From: UBA5359 sp002410925 [NCBI: bacterium UBP13_UBA5359]
GTDB taxonomy: Bacteria > UBP13 > UBA5359
Direction of reading: 5' to 3'
DNA length: 27,248 nt
Assembly: GCA_002410925.1 (NCBI GenBank)
Contig: DHPR01000026.1
Span: forward strand, 1 to 27,248
Shown here: positions 1 through 8,961 of the stretch, piece after piece
How the letters are laid out: every line of letters begins with the position of its first letter
Position numbering within the stretch: position 1 is the first letter of the stretch
The notes under the pieces: generated by a model
Told to the model about the DNA's origin: nothing
Database searches by the model: none
The model's input: the letters and a program-made list of their open reading frames with translations, nothing else
Translations under genes and position numbers: made by a program

Positions 1-307
1 TCCTTATAGGTAGTATCGGAACCCATTAGAATATACTAAAATTCAGCTATGCTTGCAATAGCTATTTTAAATCGTTACTGCTAAATGCTCGCGTCCGATG
101 GCTCGTCTAATCCGATTAACACTGTAAAATAGAGCAATAAAGAGAAACCCTCGGCAAATTTATATGCCGTCGACCTCGCTTGGTTATTACATTATCAGAG
201 GTCGACGACACATTATTTCCCCTCTAATCAGCGCTCTCCTTTTTGTGTATTATTCAATTATCAATGTACTGTATTACTAATTTGCAGATAAAGCATAACA
301 GCTTCTT
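1..307. other. AT-rich non-coding region beyond cas2; possible CRISPR leader
   Basis: No convincing gene is present in these 307 bases on either strand. The stretch follows the last gene of the cas operon, where type I-B loci commonly carry an AT-rich leader followed by the repeat-spacer array. No tandem repeat with a 60-75 base period can be seen, so an array, if there is one, would have to begin left of position 1. The only marked structure is the dyad at 168-207. A smaller inverted repeat (GGCA...TGCC, 153-168) lies next to it. Calling this a leader is inference from position alone. Confidence 0.4.
168..207. repeat. 40-base dyad with perfect 10-bp arms
   Basis: CGTCGACCTC at 168-177 is the exact reverse complement of GAGGTCGACG at 198-207, with a 20-base AT-rich centre. 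A 38-40 base palindromic unit about 100 bases after cas2 has the size and symmetry of a structured CRISPR repeat, but only one copy exists in the window. It could be a solitary or degenerate repeat, a binding site, or a hairpin that ends cas transcription. There is no T-run after it on the minus strand, so an intrinsic terminator is unlikely. Confidence 0.55.
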
Positions 308-571
308 CTATATAATTAATGCATTTCCTCCTTTTTCTACGCCGATAATCTCTCGAGAGGAATATCTTGTCGTTCTCATACAGTAAAGAATAATGGAATC
401 CTCGTCTTTCTTAATGATCTTGGTCAGTTCCATTTTGAGCTTCTTCAAATTAGCATCGGATATCTCGCCTTCTAAAACGGAGTTTTGTATCCATGTCAGA
501 TACTGACGACATTTCTTCAATACCTTATTTACCCTTTTTACGTTGATATCATAAACCAAGATGACAAACAT
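308..571 (-). CDS. cas2: CRISPR-associated endonuclease Cas2
   Basis: This 87-residue protein is the small ferredoxin-fold partner of Cas1 in the spacer integration complex; the Cas2 dimer bridges two Cas1 dimers. The N-terminus MFVILVYDI carries the conserved aspartate (D8) at the end of strand 1, and the length is typical of Cas2. ATG at 571 is preceded by a good ribosome binding site (TAGGAGA). It begins 15 bases after the cas1 stop and is the last gene of the cas operon. Whether this copy keeps nuclease activity cannot be judged; adaptation does not generally require it. Confidence 0.95.
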   Translation of the reverse strand: MFVILVYDINVKRVNKVLKKCRQYLTWIQNSVLEGEISDANLKKLKMELTKIIKKDEDSIILYCMRTTRYSSREIIGVEKGGNALII

Positions 572-586
572 TCAAGTAATCTCCTA

Positions 587-1579
587 TCACCACTGAGCAA
601 CAAACGCTTTATAATCCTTCTCTCCCATCAGATGCTTTTCAAGCTTATAGGCTTCCAATCTGATCAGCCTTCTATACGACACCGGACGTCCAATGGCACG
701 ATGATTTATCGTCGCCTTTAATTTTGCATCCAATTCTGCTATAAATGTCTTCTTAGCCCTTTCCTTCATCATAATGCCCTGCGATGCCTGCTCAAAATCT
801 TTAGCGCTTATCATCTTGCGCCCCAACAGAGAAAAGATCAGGCGATCTATAATTACTGGCTTGAATATCTCAGCTAAATCCAGATTCAACGAAAATCTTC
901 TGAAATTGGTAGTATGAAGATAGCCTATACGGGGATCAAGATGAGTGTTGTATATTTCACTCAGGCAGATGGTGTACATAAAAGAGTTACCGAAACTGAT
1001 AAGTGTATTCAGCATGTTTTGAGGTGGCCTACGAGTTCGTTTATCAAATGTAAAGCCCTCATTGCCAATGATATCATCAAATACCTGATAATAGTAATCC
1101 CGTATCTTACCTTCCAGAGCCATAAGAGCAGGAATACCGTTGCTCGCACTCATAGCGTCTAGCAACTTTTCTATTGATTTCAGAGATTCCTCTAAAGGCT
1201 TGCCACGACTTATATAATATTTCATCACTTGGCGAATATTTTTGCCCGCACCTGCCAATAGCTCTGAAGCAATACGATAGCGTTTTGTCTCATCAAGATA
1301 ATGCTCGGATTGTTTAAGGATCATATACCCGGAATTCAGATGCTCTCTTGGATAAAAAGAACCCGCATAATAACCATAATAATTGAAATAATGAAGGATA
1401 ATCTCCTTTTTGGTCAGCAGTTCCAGCAATCTCTTGTTAAAATTGACTTCGCCGTAAATCATGATCTCGCCGGTATCCTCAACTGGGATAAAACGTCTCC
1501 CTTCAGCGGTTTTAAAAGCCAGGGTATCATCTTTCCTGGAAAGCTCACCATCTGAAAATAGATAAACAGTCTTTCTCAA
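587..1579 (-). CDS. cas1: CRISPR-associated integrase Cas1 (type I-B)
   Basis: Cas1 is the metal-dependent integrase that joins prespacers to the leader-proximal repeat. The 330-residue protein has an N-terminal beta domain and a C-terminal helical domain. The expected metal ligands are visible: E156 in ALEGKIRDYY, H222 in GYLHTTNFRR and E237 in LDLAEIFKP. The start is TTG at 1579, supported by TAGGAGAG a few bases upstream; no in-frame ATG near the N-terminus is better placed. It lies between cas4 (15-base gap) and cas2 (15-base gap), the usual adaptation module. Length and motifs are normal for the family, so the protein looks intact. Confidence 0.96.
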   Translation of the reverse strand: MRKTVYLFSDGELSRKDDTLAFKTAEGRRFIPVEDTGEIMIYGEVNFNKRLLELLTKKEIILHYFNYYGYYAGSFYPREHLNSGYMILKQSEHYLDETKRYRIASELLAGAGKNIRQVMKYYISRGKPLEESLKSIEKLLDAMSASNGIPALMALEGKIRDYYYQVFDDIIGNEGFTFDKRTRRPPQNMLNTLISFGNSFMYTICLSEIYNTHLDPRIGYLHTTNFRRFSLNLDLAEIFKPVIIDRLIFSLLGRKMISAKDFEQASQGIMMKERAKKTFIAELDAKLKATINHRAIGRPVSYRRLIRLEAYKLEKHLMGEKDYKAFVAQW

Positions 1580-1594
1580 TATTGCACTCTCCTA

Positions 1595-2095
1595 TCAAGA
1601 CCAGCAGAATTCTGCGTAAGCACAATTTCGGCAATAGTTTATTTTATCAGGCGCAGGCGGTTTTCCCATCTGCAGTATCCGCTTGATCTCCTCTATAATT
1701 CTCTCGAGCTCAGCCATGCTGCCTTCATCAAGTAACACCTCTTCACGTCCTTTCTCCTGAGGAAAGAGCAATTCACCCACGGCATCCACTCCGTACATCT
1801 TCAACTCATATAGATAGAACAGCAGTTGCATGCGTGCGCTCTTCTTAAACTTAGATGATTTCTTAACCTCACCGATTACCAGCTTACCATCTTTGATCTG
1901 GTATATATCCATTCTGTTATGTTTAAAAGAGAGTTCTTTTTTCTCCCGACTGAAAGACTGCTCATGAAGATATCGTCCGATGGAGATATTGGTATTCTCT
2001 CCGTCTGGCTCCAGTTGATGGGCAATCAACCAGACTTCACGCTGACAGATATGATAGTACCATATCAGCGTTCCGTATACTCGTATTTCCTCCAT
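1595..2095 (-). CDS. cas4: CRISPR-associated exonuclease Cas4
   Basis: Cas4 is a RecB-family nuclease with a 4Fe-4S cluster that trims prespacers and helps select PAM-bearing ends before Cas1-Cas2 integration. In the 166-residue product, D63, E76 and K78 (in GEVKKSS) match the RecB-type nuclease motif, with Q90 in the following helix. Four cysteines fit the cluster: C17 near the N-terminus and C155, C158 and C164 in YCRNCAYAEFC. I chose ATG at 2095 because AAGGAGG lies six bases before it; a GTG six bases further upstream would abut that site. It lies between cas3 and cas1, as usual in type I-B. Confidence 0.94.
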   Translation of the reverse strand: MEEIRVYGTLIWYYHICQREVWLIAHQLEPDGENTNISIGRYLHEQSFSREKKELSFKHNRMDIYQIKDGKLVIGEVKKSSKFKKSARMQLLFYLYELKMYGVDAVGELLFPQEKGREEVLLDEGSMAELERIIEEIKRILQMGKPPAPDKINYCRNCAYAEFCWS

Positions 2096-2131
2096 ACCCA
2101 CCCTCCTTTTCTGAGCGTAAGCTGGTATATT

Positions 2132-4558
2132 TCAGAATATCATAGCCTCGTCGCTGACGGCAAAACCGGTATTATTATCGTAATACCTTTTAAGATCGAG
2201 TTTGCCTATAAAATGAAAACCACAACTTTTTGGTGGAAGAGCATTGAGATTCGGACGATGTATGGAAATTATATATTCATAAAGTCGGTTCTTTATGGCA
2301 CAGAATCTCTCTTTCTTTTCGTAGAATTCCTCTATTTTTAATATATCTTCGTATTCATGCCATATATTTGTAGCCTCATCATCCAGCTCCAGAAAAACGC
2401 CCGTGCGTTCTCCATCTTCAATCAAACGAAAATGGTTTATGCCTCTGTTGTTATCATCAGAGAAAAACCGCATAACGCTTGCCGCCTGCAACAGTTCTGA
2501 AGCTTCTTTGAAGCTGACCCTAGCTTCAATCATTTGAAAGTAACTGTTTATCAAGCTTAGGAATTCAGCTTCATCAATCGTATCTCGTGTCTCCAGCAAT
2601 TTTCTAGTTACATCGAGAGCCACGCTGTCGTATATCAGTGCAGCCACGCTACGGCCGTTGCCCTGGCACAGATTGATCACACGGACGAGACCGCTGCCTT
2701 TGGCATGGCGATTGCATCTTCCTGCAGCCTGATTAATAGCATCCAGAGGAGCCAGGTCCCTGTAAACGATATCAAAATCTATATCCACTCCGGCCTCTAT
2801 CAACTGGGTACTGACTACCAGCCGGCAATTTCCAGCAGTAATTCTTCCAATACGCTCCTGTCGATGCTTCATAGCCACGGCCGTTGATAAATAACAGATA
2901 TCCTCTGTGATGGTTTTCTTAAGCAGGTGAAAGAGTTCCCTGGCAGAACTAATAGTATTCATGATAAGCAGAAATTTCTTATCAGGTTGGGCAAGGATCT
3001 CTTCAGTTACTATGTCAGCCACCTCTTCAAGAAGGCACGGCGTCATATCCACTTCTACTCTAACACGATTCATAGCCTGAAAATACCGGGTCGGCTCTAC
3101 CAGATCAACGGCCTTGTTGACTGAAGCAAAAACTCTGGGCTGAGTGGCGGTAACCAGAATTATATCGGACAAGGTGTTCTTTGCCATATAATTGAGCAGC
3201 AGTTCCACCAACGGCCAATAGCGAGTAGGCAGCGTCTGTATCTCGTCAAGTATGATTATGGAATTGGCCAGGCGATGGAAACGACGCAGATTACAATTAC
3301 GCCAGCCCATCAGAGTTTCAAAAAATTGTATGAAAGTAGTTACGACAATAGCTGCTTCCCAGCCCTCAATAAGCAGCTTGGATTCACTATAAGAGTACTC
3401 ACTTTCTTCTAAAGAGTTCTTACCCAAGCGATAGATGGAATCGGTTAGATGGTGATGCTTGAGCAGTAGATGATGTCCGGTCTGCCCCCCGGAAAGGAGC
3501 ACTTTTGACACAACATCGTAGTTCTGGTCTATGATACTGAGAAAAGGAAGAGCATATATGATCTGTGGATATACGCCACTCTCCCGGCCTCGCTGTGAAC
3601 GCAATTTGATGGCACAATTAAAAGCAGTTAAGGTTTTGCCCAGGCCGGTAGGCAATGAGAGCCGGAAGATATGTTCCGAACTGTGTTCAGCCAAAGAGGA
3701 GATACTCTCTTGGCACGCCTCTTCTCGAAGAAGGTTTATGCCGTTGCATTCCCAGCCCTGACCGGCTTTATACTCATCAATAATATCTACCGGAAAGCTT
3801 CCTGCCACCGGCCGGTAGTTTTTCAAGCCTGCCTCATGCTTGTCGGCATCGATCAGCAGCGAATACAGAAAGAGAAAACGAAAATACTCTCGCAGATCGA
3901 AGATATCACTTGCCAGCAGCGTCTTGTTTGAGGTGATTTTGCTTGCCCGCATCATTAAATCGATGATAATTTTTCGCCAGGGATGCCTTATGCCTCTCAT
4001 TTCGGCAGATATACCTTTAATCCATCTCTCCAGAAGACTTTGGCTGAAAGGCTCCATCCTTGCCGCTGCAGCCGGCAGGTCCGGTCTAAGCTTTTCCCAA
4101 AGAGAATTGAGCATGTCATAATCTATCGACGCCGCCTGCCGGAGGAGCAACTTTATCTCGTCATCACTCAGGTCAGCGTATTCATCGGCAATATCCTTTA
4201 AGTTGCCATGATGCCTTCTGATAGCCAGATATACAAAGAATGCTGACTTATCGTTTTCCGGCTGCCCATTGAAGCAATGCCGGGCAAGATAATAACCAAC
4301 CACAGCTGAAAGCAGGCCATGTCTCTCCAAATGCCCACCTTGCAAATGGGGATTACTTTCAACTAATGATATATAGCGCTGAAAATAACCGGTGGCCTTA
4401 CCAAAATCATGTACCAGGCAGGCTATGGAAAGCATATCCGGCAACCGGTCTTTATCCCACAGGCTGCTGTGCCGGTTTCCCAGAAGATGCAGGGCCAGAC
4501 GCTTCACTCCTAGCAGGTGCTCCTCAAGCAGCTTGTGTGGATGACTCAGCAGCGGCAA
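2132..4558 (-). CDS. cas3: CRISPR-associated helicase-nuclease Cas3
   Basis: Cas3 is recruited by a target-bound Cascade, unwinds the DNA and degrades it. The 808-residue product has an N-terminal HD nuclease domain (HD at residues 50-51 in LVHDFGK, H80, RRHHG near 115-118). A superfamily 2 helicase follows: Walker A LPTGLGKT at 302-309, DEIQ at 438-441, VTATQP at 469-474, then the C-terminal QAAGRCNRH arginine-finger motif. The start is taken as TTG at 4558, six bases after GGAGG and only two bases beyond the cas5 stop. The longer frame from 4609 would overlap cas5 and lacks a ribosome binding site. HD and helicase domains are fused in the standard order and all key motifs are present. Confidence 0.95.
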   Translation of the reverse strand: MPLLSHPHKLLEEHLLGVKRLALHLLGNRHSSLWDKDRLPDMLSIACLVHDFGKATGYFQRYISLVESNPHLQGGHLERHGLLSAVVGYYLARHCFNGQPENDKSAFFVYLAIRRHHGNLKDIADEYADLSDDEIKLLLRQAASIDYDMLNSLWEKLRPDLPAAAARMEPFSQSLLERWIKGISAEMRGIRHPWRKIIIDLMMRASKITSNKTLLASDIFDLREYFRFLFLYSLLIDADKHEAGLKNYRPVAGSFPVDIIDEYKAGQGWECNGINLLREEACQESISSLAEHSSEHIFRLSLPTGLGKTLTAFNCAIKLRSQRGRESGVYPQIIYALPFLSIIDQNYDVVSKVLLSGGQTGHHLLLKHHHLTDSIYRLGKNSLEESEYSYSESKLLIEGWEAAIVVTTFIQFFETLMGWRNCNLRRFHRLANSIIILDEIQTLPTRYWPLVELLLNYMAKNTLSDIILVTATQPRVFASVNKAVDLVEPTRYFQAMNRVRVEVDMTPCLLEEVADIVTEEILAQPDKKFLLIMNTISSARELFHLLKKTITEDICYLSTAVAMKHRQERIGRITAGNCRLVVSTQLIEAGVDIDFDIVYRDLAPLDAINQAAGRCNRHAKGSGLVRVINLCQGNGRSVAALIYDSVALDVTRKLLETRDTIDEAEFLSLINSYFQMIEARVSFKEASELLQAASVMRFFSDDNNRGINHFRLIEDGERTGVFLELDDEATNIWHEYEDILKIEEFYEKKERFCAIKNRLYEYIISIHRPNLNALPPKSCGFHFIGKLDLKRYYDNNTGFAVSDEAMIF

Positions 4559-4560
4559 CC

Positions 4561-5298
4561 CTATCCTCCAGCCCGGATTATGGAGACATTTTCTTTGGCT
4601 CCCTTCCAAAAATGCGTTAATTTAAGCGACATGGATTCGCCCTGGGTTTCCGCCAGAAGTTCGCCATATTCCTGCACTTCACGATTATCGTTCATAAAGA
4701 ACGGCATCCTCTCTTTGATATACCTTCTACCAGGTATAAGAGCTATTCCCTCTTTTCTTATATGATTTAGAGGAACAGCGGTCACTATCTTCACCGGATC
4801 AACGGTTTCTTCTTGGGTAAAGTTATCCACTCCGATGAAATGAAAATCCGCCAACAGCTCGCTCAATCCCAGGCTAACGGTGTAATAGCATTTATGTTCC
4901 TTGACAGCGGATAATAGGTGTCCGAACAGATCCTGATTCTCCATAGTTATGTAAAGACGGTAGGCTGCTTTTTTCAGGAACTCAAACTTTATCTGCGTTC
5001 TAGCCCCTTCTCTTCTCTGCTTGGGCACCCAGATATTACTCTTGGTATTGATTAGATTGATCCCCATCCGGGTTTTCTTTACCGGAGACAACAGGCGAAT
5101 GCCTATTCCTATACCGGCATCGGACAGAATCTTTACATACCGCTCATCCTCCCGCGGCAAGCCGAGAATGGCGCCCAGTATTCCCATAACCGCCGTCGGA
5201 GGAATGACAGAAAAAGTAACAGGGGAAGAGGTAGAGTAGTACTTGCGAAAATGAGCGTAATCCCCCACTACATCAAAACTCAAAATCTTGATGCTCAT
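4561..5298 (-). CDS. cas5: Cascade subunit Cas5 (type I-B)
   Basis: Cas5 caps the 5' handle of the crRNA in the type I-B Cascade complex and contacts the large subunit. This 245-residue protein shows the family's N-terminal signature: a strand ending in FDVVGDYAHFRK, then the SVIPPTAVMGILGAILGLPR segment, which matches the conserved P-T-x-x-x-G-x-x-G-x-x-x-G pattern of Cas5 proteins. ATG at 5298 has a GGTGA box just upstream and lies 12 bases after cas7. The gene's last bases contain the cas3 ribosome binding site, so the two are probably translationally coupled. No truncation is visible. Confidence 0.93.
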   Translation of the reverse strand: MSIKILSFDVVGDYAHFRKYYSTSSPVTFSVIPPTAVMGILGAILGLPREDERYVKILSDAGIGIGIRLLSPVKKTRMGINLINTKSNIWVPKQRREGARTQIKFEFLKKAAYRLYITMENQDLFGHLLSAVKEHKCYYTVSLGLSELLADFHFIGVDNFTQEETVDPVKIVTAVPLNHIRKEGIALIPGRRYIKERMPFFMNDNREVQEYGELLAETQGESMSLKLTHFWKGAKENVSIIRAGG

Positions 5299-5310
5299 GG
5301 CGTCACCATC

Positions 5311-6279
5311 CTAAAATGACATCGCCTCAGTTTTAATTCCCAGAGCGGACAACTCTTCGGCGAAATTTGTCGATGTTCTGACTGCATCAGCGATAAAATA
5401 TTGCACGTAAGCAATCTTTTCGCTGTTGTCGACTAACGCTTTGATCAGCGGCTCAACGTTCAAAATAATTTCATCTATATCCCGTAGCGCCTCATCTTCA
5501 ACTTTATACTCGGCAGATACCAGTTTATCCAACTCTCCCATATGAAAGCAAGGCTCGGAGTAAGCTACTCTCAGCAAGAGCCTGGGATTGTGCATAGCTT
5601 TAGATCTGGAGATAAGATTTCTGGTTCCAGCCCAAAGAGCTTCCAAAAGCTTGGAAACATCATCCTCGGTCAATCCGGTATGTTTGGCGGCGTTCTCATT
5701 GACTATCCCGTGGAAGGCTATTAAGGAGTAGGGCAGAACATACTCCTCTCGGAAGGTCTTCTGAGTTTTGTTCTCATCAGCGGCAAAGGCACCGGTACCC
5801 TTGATATACTGCAGTTTAACTCTGTGCAACGAACGCCCCATCTTGAACTGAACCGGACCGGTAAAGGTGATGGAACCCTTCTCCTTGGCCGATTTCTCCA
5901 GCGGTATAGTGGCACCAAAGAGGCGAACATCAATGCAATCGGAGAGAAGATTATTCTGAATAATATCTTTCATCTCTTTAAAGTTGCCTAGCTTGCTCTT
6001 ATTCAGCTTTATCCCTTCCTGCAGAAGAAAGTCTTCTGCCCTTAATTTGGCATCTTGGATAACATCGTTATCATCGGCAATCTCCCTGACAAAGATCTCT
6101 TCACCCTTTACCTGATGCAGATAATCCCGCACCGTCCGCTTCAACCTGACATCGGTAACGATGTTACGTCCTGTCTCCTCATCTATGCGAGGCTTGTTGG
6201 CATCCAGCGGATCTCCGTTGGGGTTAGCATAATTGACATCATAAAGAAATAGAATTTCAGAACGATTACTGATTGACAT
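5311..6279 (-). CDS. cas7: Cascade backbone subunit Cas7 (Csh2-like, type I-B)
   Basis: Cas7 polymerises along the crRNA spacer to form the Cascade backbone. The 322-residue product begins with an RRM-like strand and the diagnostic segments NPNGDP, a PRID element and VTDVRLKRTVRDYL near residues 18-55, which are hallmarks of the Csh2/DevR branch. ATG at 6279 has a strong AAGGAGGAG site located inside the 3' end of cas8b; the two genes overlap by 14 bases, implying coupled translation. Strong initiation fits the need for several Cas7 copies per complex. Length is normal and no defect was seen. Confidence 0.95.
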   Translation of the reverse strand: MSISNRSEILFLYDVNYANPNGDPLDANKPRIDEETGRNIVTDVRLKRTVRDYLHQVKGEEIFVREIADDNDVIQDAKLRAEDFLLQEGIKLNKSKLGNFKEMKDIIQNNLLSDCIDVRLFGATIPLEKSAKEKGSITFTGPVQFKMGRSLHRVKLQYIKGTGAFAADENKTQKTFREEYVLPYSLIAFHGIVNENAAKHTGLTEDDVSKLLEALWAGTRNLISRSKAMHNPRLLLRVAYSEPCFHMGELDKLVSAEYKVEDEALRDIDEIILNVEPLIKALVDNSEKIAYVQYFIADAVRTSTNFAEELSALGIKTEAMSF

Positions 6280-8029
6280 TGTTACTCTCCTCCTTGTTTT
6301 CGATATCGGTGTAGACTATACTGTTGATCTCCCTGTAGAGGCTCATACCACAGGCCAGATAGAAATTCAGCTCATCTGTCGACATCCTCCATGACGACGG
6401 TGCCTGCAAAAACAACTCCGAAGCAGCGGCAGCTACTTCGGCTTTGCCCTTATCATAACTTTCATATTCCTGAAGCTTATTGATGACCTTAGGGAGCAAA
6501 CCCTTTACTCGGCGCTCATCCAGCTTCAATCCCCCAAGTTCAGTCATAAACGGTTGAGCTTTTCTCTTGGCATACTGGACGTTGAGCAGCATTCTGGTCA
6601 GGGCTCCCAGCAGAAACACCGCTCTCTTCTCCGGCCTATCCAACTGGCCGCAGTATCTGTTGAAGACTGGGGTGAAAATAGTTTCCGACATAGCGATTAT
6701 CTCCTTTCTTAACATTTGCAATCTATCCATAAAAAGAAGCGTTTGCACGGCATCCAGAGTCATGTATGCCCATTTGCCGTCTTCGGCAGAGTTATTGAAC
6801 TCACGTCGTATCTCGCGCATGAAATGAGGCATAAGGAAGCCTATGGATAAAGGTAACCCTTTGAATATGTTGTTGGTTATCTCCAGAAAGTATTTATCCA
6901 AATCGTCTTCTCTCTTGCCCTCGCTGGATCGCCTAAAAAATGTTCTTATTCGGCCGAAGCTGAAGGGATGCTTCGGAAAGATATCATCCACCGCAGCTTT
7001 GGCGACAAATATAGTTTGCAACCGGGAGGGAAGAACATCATCTACAAGCAATAGAATACGTTCTGCCCCCTGCGATTTTCGCAGGAAAAGAAAATGCAAA
7101 GTCATAGCATCCTGCTGTTGGGATAGGTAATCCAGGATTTCGCCCTCATCGCTGGTAAGCCTGGCACCACTGCTATCTTTAGCAAGTTTTGTTGTTCTGT
7201 CGGCCATAAGAAGGATTGGTAATATATCTTCATGCTCTTCATTGATCATAAATTGCGGCACCACCTGATAGCTAAGCCCGTAAAAATAGAACGATAAATG
7301 ATCTGATAATAAGCGCTTGCCCTCTTCCAGCTGTAATGCACAGTCGGAGCATACCGGATGGTTGCGCCAGCTTCTACTAGCGTCAAAATGCCCGGCGATG
7401 AACCCCGGTTTATCATTGGTATAGAAATTAAAGCAGGCTCCATCGCTAACATAATCCTTTAGATCTCCGCAAACCGAGCAAACCTTGCCGGCAGCGGAAA
7501 TTCTATCGCTTTTAGCCTGTACCAATCCCTGAAAAGCCGAAGTGAAGGCTGGAATATCATAAAGATAACGATCACCGATACGTAAAGTCAATGCTGCGCC
7601 CTTCTTCAGCCTATCTTGTTCATCGCTTACAGCAGCGATGGCCATTTCTCTCTTAAGTTCAAGTTCTCTTCTGACGGCCTCGAAAAGCATCTTATCGGAT
7701 TCGTTGAGATTCAGCTCCTTAGTTACTCTCTTAAACCACCGTATGATCTTACCGTCAAAGGTTTTGCCTGCCTCCGTAAGCATGGCCGTAGGCGAAAAAT
7801 TGCTTCCACTAGAGCTTCCACGACGATAGAGATACTTCTCCTCACCCGGTGCGTTGGTATCCTCAATATAAATCCCACGGAACATATATCCGGGGGCATC
7901 ATCCAACTGAATGACCATCGTATAAGGATAAAAGACCGGATCAATGGGCTGTATCAGCACCGACAGAACATCACTCCTGCCATCCCGTCTCAGACTCCAG
8001 GCACCTAGTTCTTTAACAGCTGAAAGCAC
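6266..8029 (-). CDS. cas8b: Cascade large subunit Cas8b (Csh1/TM1802-like)
   Basis: The large subunit of type I-B Cascade recognises the PAM and recruits Cas3. The protein is 587 residues, within the normal range for Cas8b. Two cysteine pairs, C184/C187 in VCSVCGD and C227/C230 in VCSDCAL, form the zinc-finger-like element of the TM1802/Csh1 families. Between them lies a KPGF segment also seen in those families. The N-terminus has no further recognisable domain. The start is GTG at 8029 with GGGGTGA eight bases upstream. The identification rests on the cysteine pattern plus the position between cas6 and cas7; Cas8 sequences diverge fast, so the exact subfamily name is less sure than the role. 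Confidence 0.88.
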   Translation of the reverse strand: MLSAVKELGAWSLRRDGRSDVLSVLIQPIDPVFYPYTMVIQLDDAPGYMFRGIYIEDTNAPGEEKYLYRRGSSSGSNFSPTAMLTEAGKTFDGKIIRWFKRVTKELNLNESDKMLFEAVRRELELKREMAIAAVSDEQDRLKKGAALTLRIGDRYLYDIPAFTSAFQGLVQAKSDRISAAGKVCSVCGDLKDYVSDGACFNFYTNDKPGFIAGHFDASRSWRNHPVCSDCALQLEEGKRLLSDHLSFYFYGLSYQVVPQFMINEEHEDILPILLMADRTTKLAKDSSGARLTSDEGEILDYLSQQQDAMTLHFLFLRKSQGAERILLLVDDVLPSRLQTIFVAKAAVDDIFPKHPFSFGRIRTFFRRSSEGKREDDLDKYFLEITNNIFKGLPLSIGFLMPHFMREIRREFNNSAEDGKWAYMTLDAVQTLLFMDRLQMLRKEIIAMSETIFTPVFNRYCGQLDRPEKRAVFLLGALTRMLLNVQYAKRKAQPFMTELGGLKLDERRVKGLLPKVINKLQEYESYDKGKAEVAAAASELFLQAPSSWRMSTDELNFYLACGMSLYREINSIVYTDIENKEESNNVNQ

Positions 8030-8058
8030 TTTGCTTCACCCCTTTGCCGGAGGTTGCG

Positions 8059-8808
8059 CTATATGCAGTCAAACAGACCGAACCCCTGGCTATTTTTTGA
8101 GCCTATCCCGGCATCATACGCCATTTGCAGCATCAATGGATGCCCGCTGATAACGAAATTCCCCATCCAGCCTTTAATAACCGTTGCCTTGTAATTTACA
8201 GTTACCTGCCGAACTCTTTTACTTTCATTTACCGAATCAATGCTAAAGGGAAGTTCCGACCAATCCTGTTCAAGGAAGGCGGATCCCTTTTTAATAAGAT
8301 TGCCCCTGATAAGCTGAGAAAACTCTTTCTCCATAGGCGAATAATAGTAAGTCTTCTTGCCTCCCTCTGCCGTGTAGAGAGTGCTATAAGCCGTAACGGG
8401 AGAGAGCATAGATATTCTGTAAGATGCGTCTTCATGGAATGAGGGAGTTTCTTCTATCAATACTTCACCAACAGCCAGGTTATTATGTCCCAGAAAGAGA
8501 TCATCCAGCCCGATTATGCCGGAAAGCAGATTCTGTAGAAACTCAGTCCAGGGGCTGGAGATGCAAAAACTAATCGGTGGCGAAAAAAGGATTTCCCTTT
8601 TCTCGCGGTTGTATATGCTGTTCCCCATAAGACGAGAGAAGGCAAAGAGCTTGAAAATGCGCTTTTCATAGCTAAAACCGTGATTGTGCAGGAATTGCTG
8701 CATCTTTTCATCCGTCAGCGCCTTATAAATAAAGCCCTGAAGCATATGCTGATAATTTATTGGAAGTTTAATCGCATTTTCACTGTTAAGCACTACATTC
8801 AAACGCAT
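8059..8808 (-). CDS. cas6: crRNA-processing endoribonuclease Cas6
   Basis: Cas6 cuts the precursor CRISPR RNA within each repeat and usually stays on the 3' hairpin. The 249-residue product has a typical start (MRLNVVL..., then a helix containing H21, a candidate catalytic histidine) and the C-terminal glycine-rich RNA-binding loop GIGSKNSQGFGLF. I start it at ATG 8808, which has AAGAGG seven bases upstream. The frame is open 36 codons further up to 8916, but that would run through the operon promoter and encodes nothing Cas6-like. It is the first gene of the cas operon, 29 bases ahead of cas8b. Confidence 0.94.
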   Translation of the reverse strand: MRLNVVLNSENAIKLPINYQHMLQGFIYKALTDEKMQQFLHNHGFSYEKRIFKLFAFSRLMGNSIYNREKREILFSPPISFCISSPWTEFLQNLLSGIIGLDDLFLGHNNLAVGEVLIEETPSFHEDASYRISMLSPVTAYSTLYTAEGGKKTYYYSPMEKEFSQLIRGNLIKKGSAFLEQDWSELPFSIDSVNESKRVRQVTVNYKATVIKGWMGNFVISGHPLMLQMAYDAGIGSKNSQGFGLFDCI

Positions 8809-8887
8809 ACAATACCTCTTGTATTTATCCGTTGCTCCGGTTGCAATAAGGCTATAAGCAAGCGCATGGATGAAAGTACTGCATTCA

Positions 8888-8916
8888 AGTATAGCATTTG
8901 AAAAATAACTATGCAA
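8888..8916 (-). promoter_or_regulatory. Sigma-70-like promoter of the cas operon
   Basis: On the minus strand TTGCAT (8911-8916) is followed, 17 bases later, by TATACT (8888-8893), with a TG one base before the -10 box (extended -10). Transcription would begin near 8881, giving a leader of about 70 bases before the cas6 ATG at 8808. No second comparable promoter was seen within the tightly packed cas genes, so one transcript from cas6 to cas2 is likely. Confidence 0.65.
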
Positions 8917-8961
8917 ATAAATATGATATGAAAAGAAGGAAGGAACAGACCCCCTACCGCT

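Noticed and set aside
4559-4609. Longer cas3 start at TTG 4609 overlapping cas5 by 49 bases
   Set aside because: There is no ribosome binding site there, while TTG 4558 has GGAGG at six bases and starts just after the cas5 stop.
8809-8916. N-terminal extension of cas6 to 8916
   Set aside because: It would start inside the promoter and encodes no Cas6 sequence; ATG 8808 has a good ribosome site.
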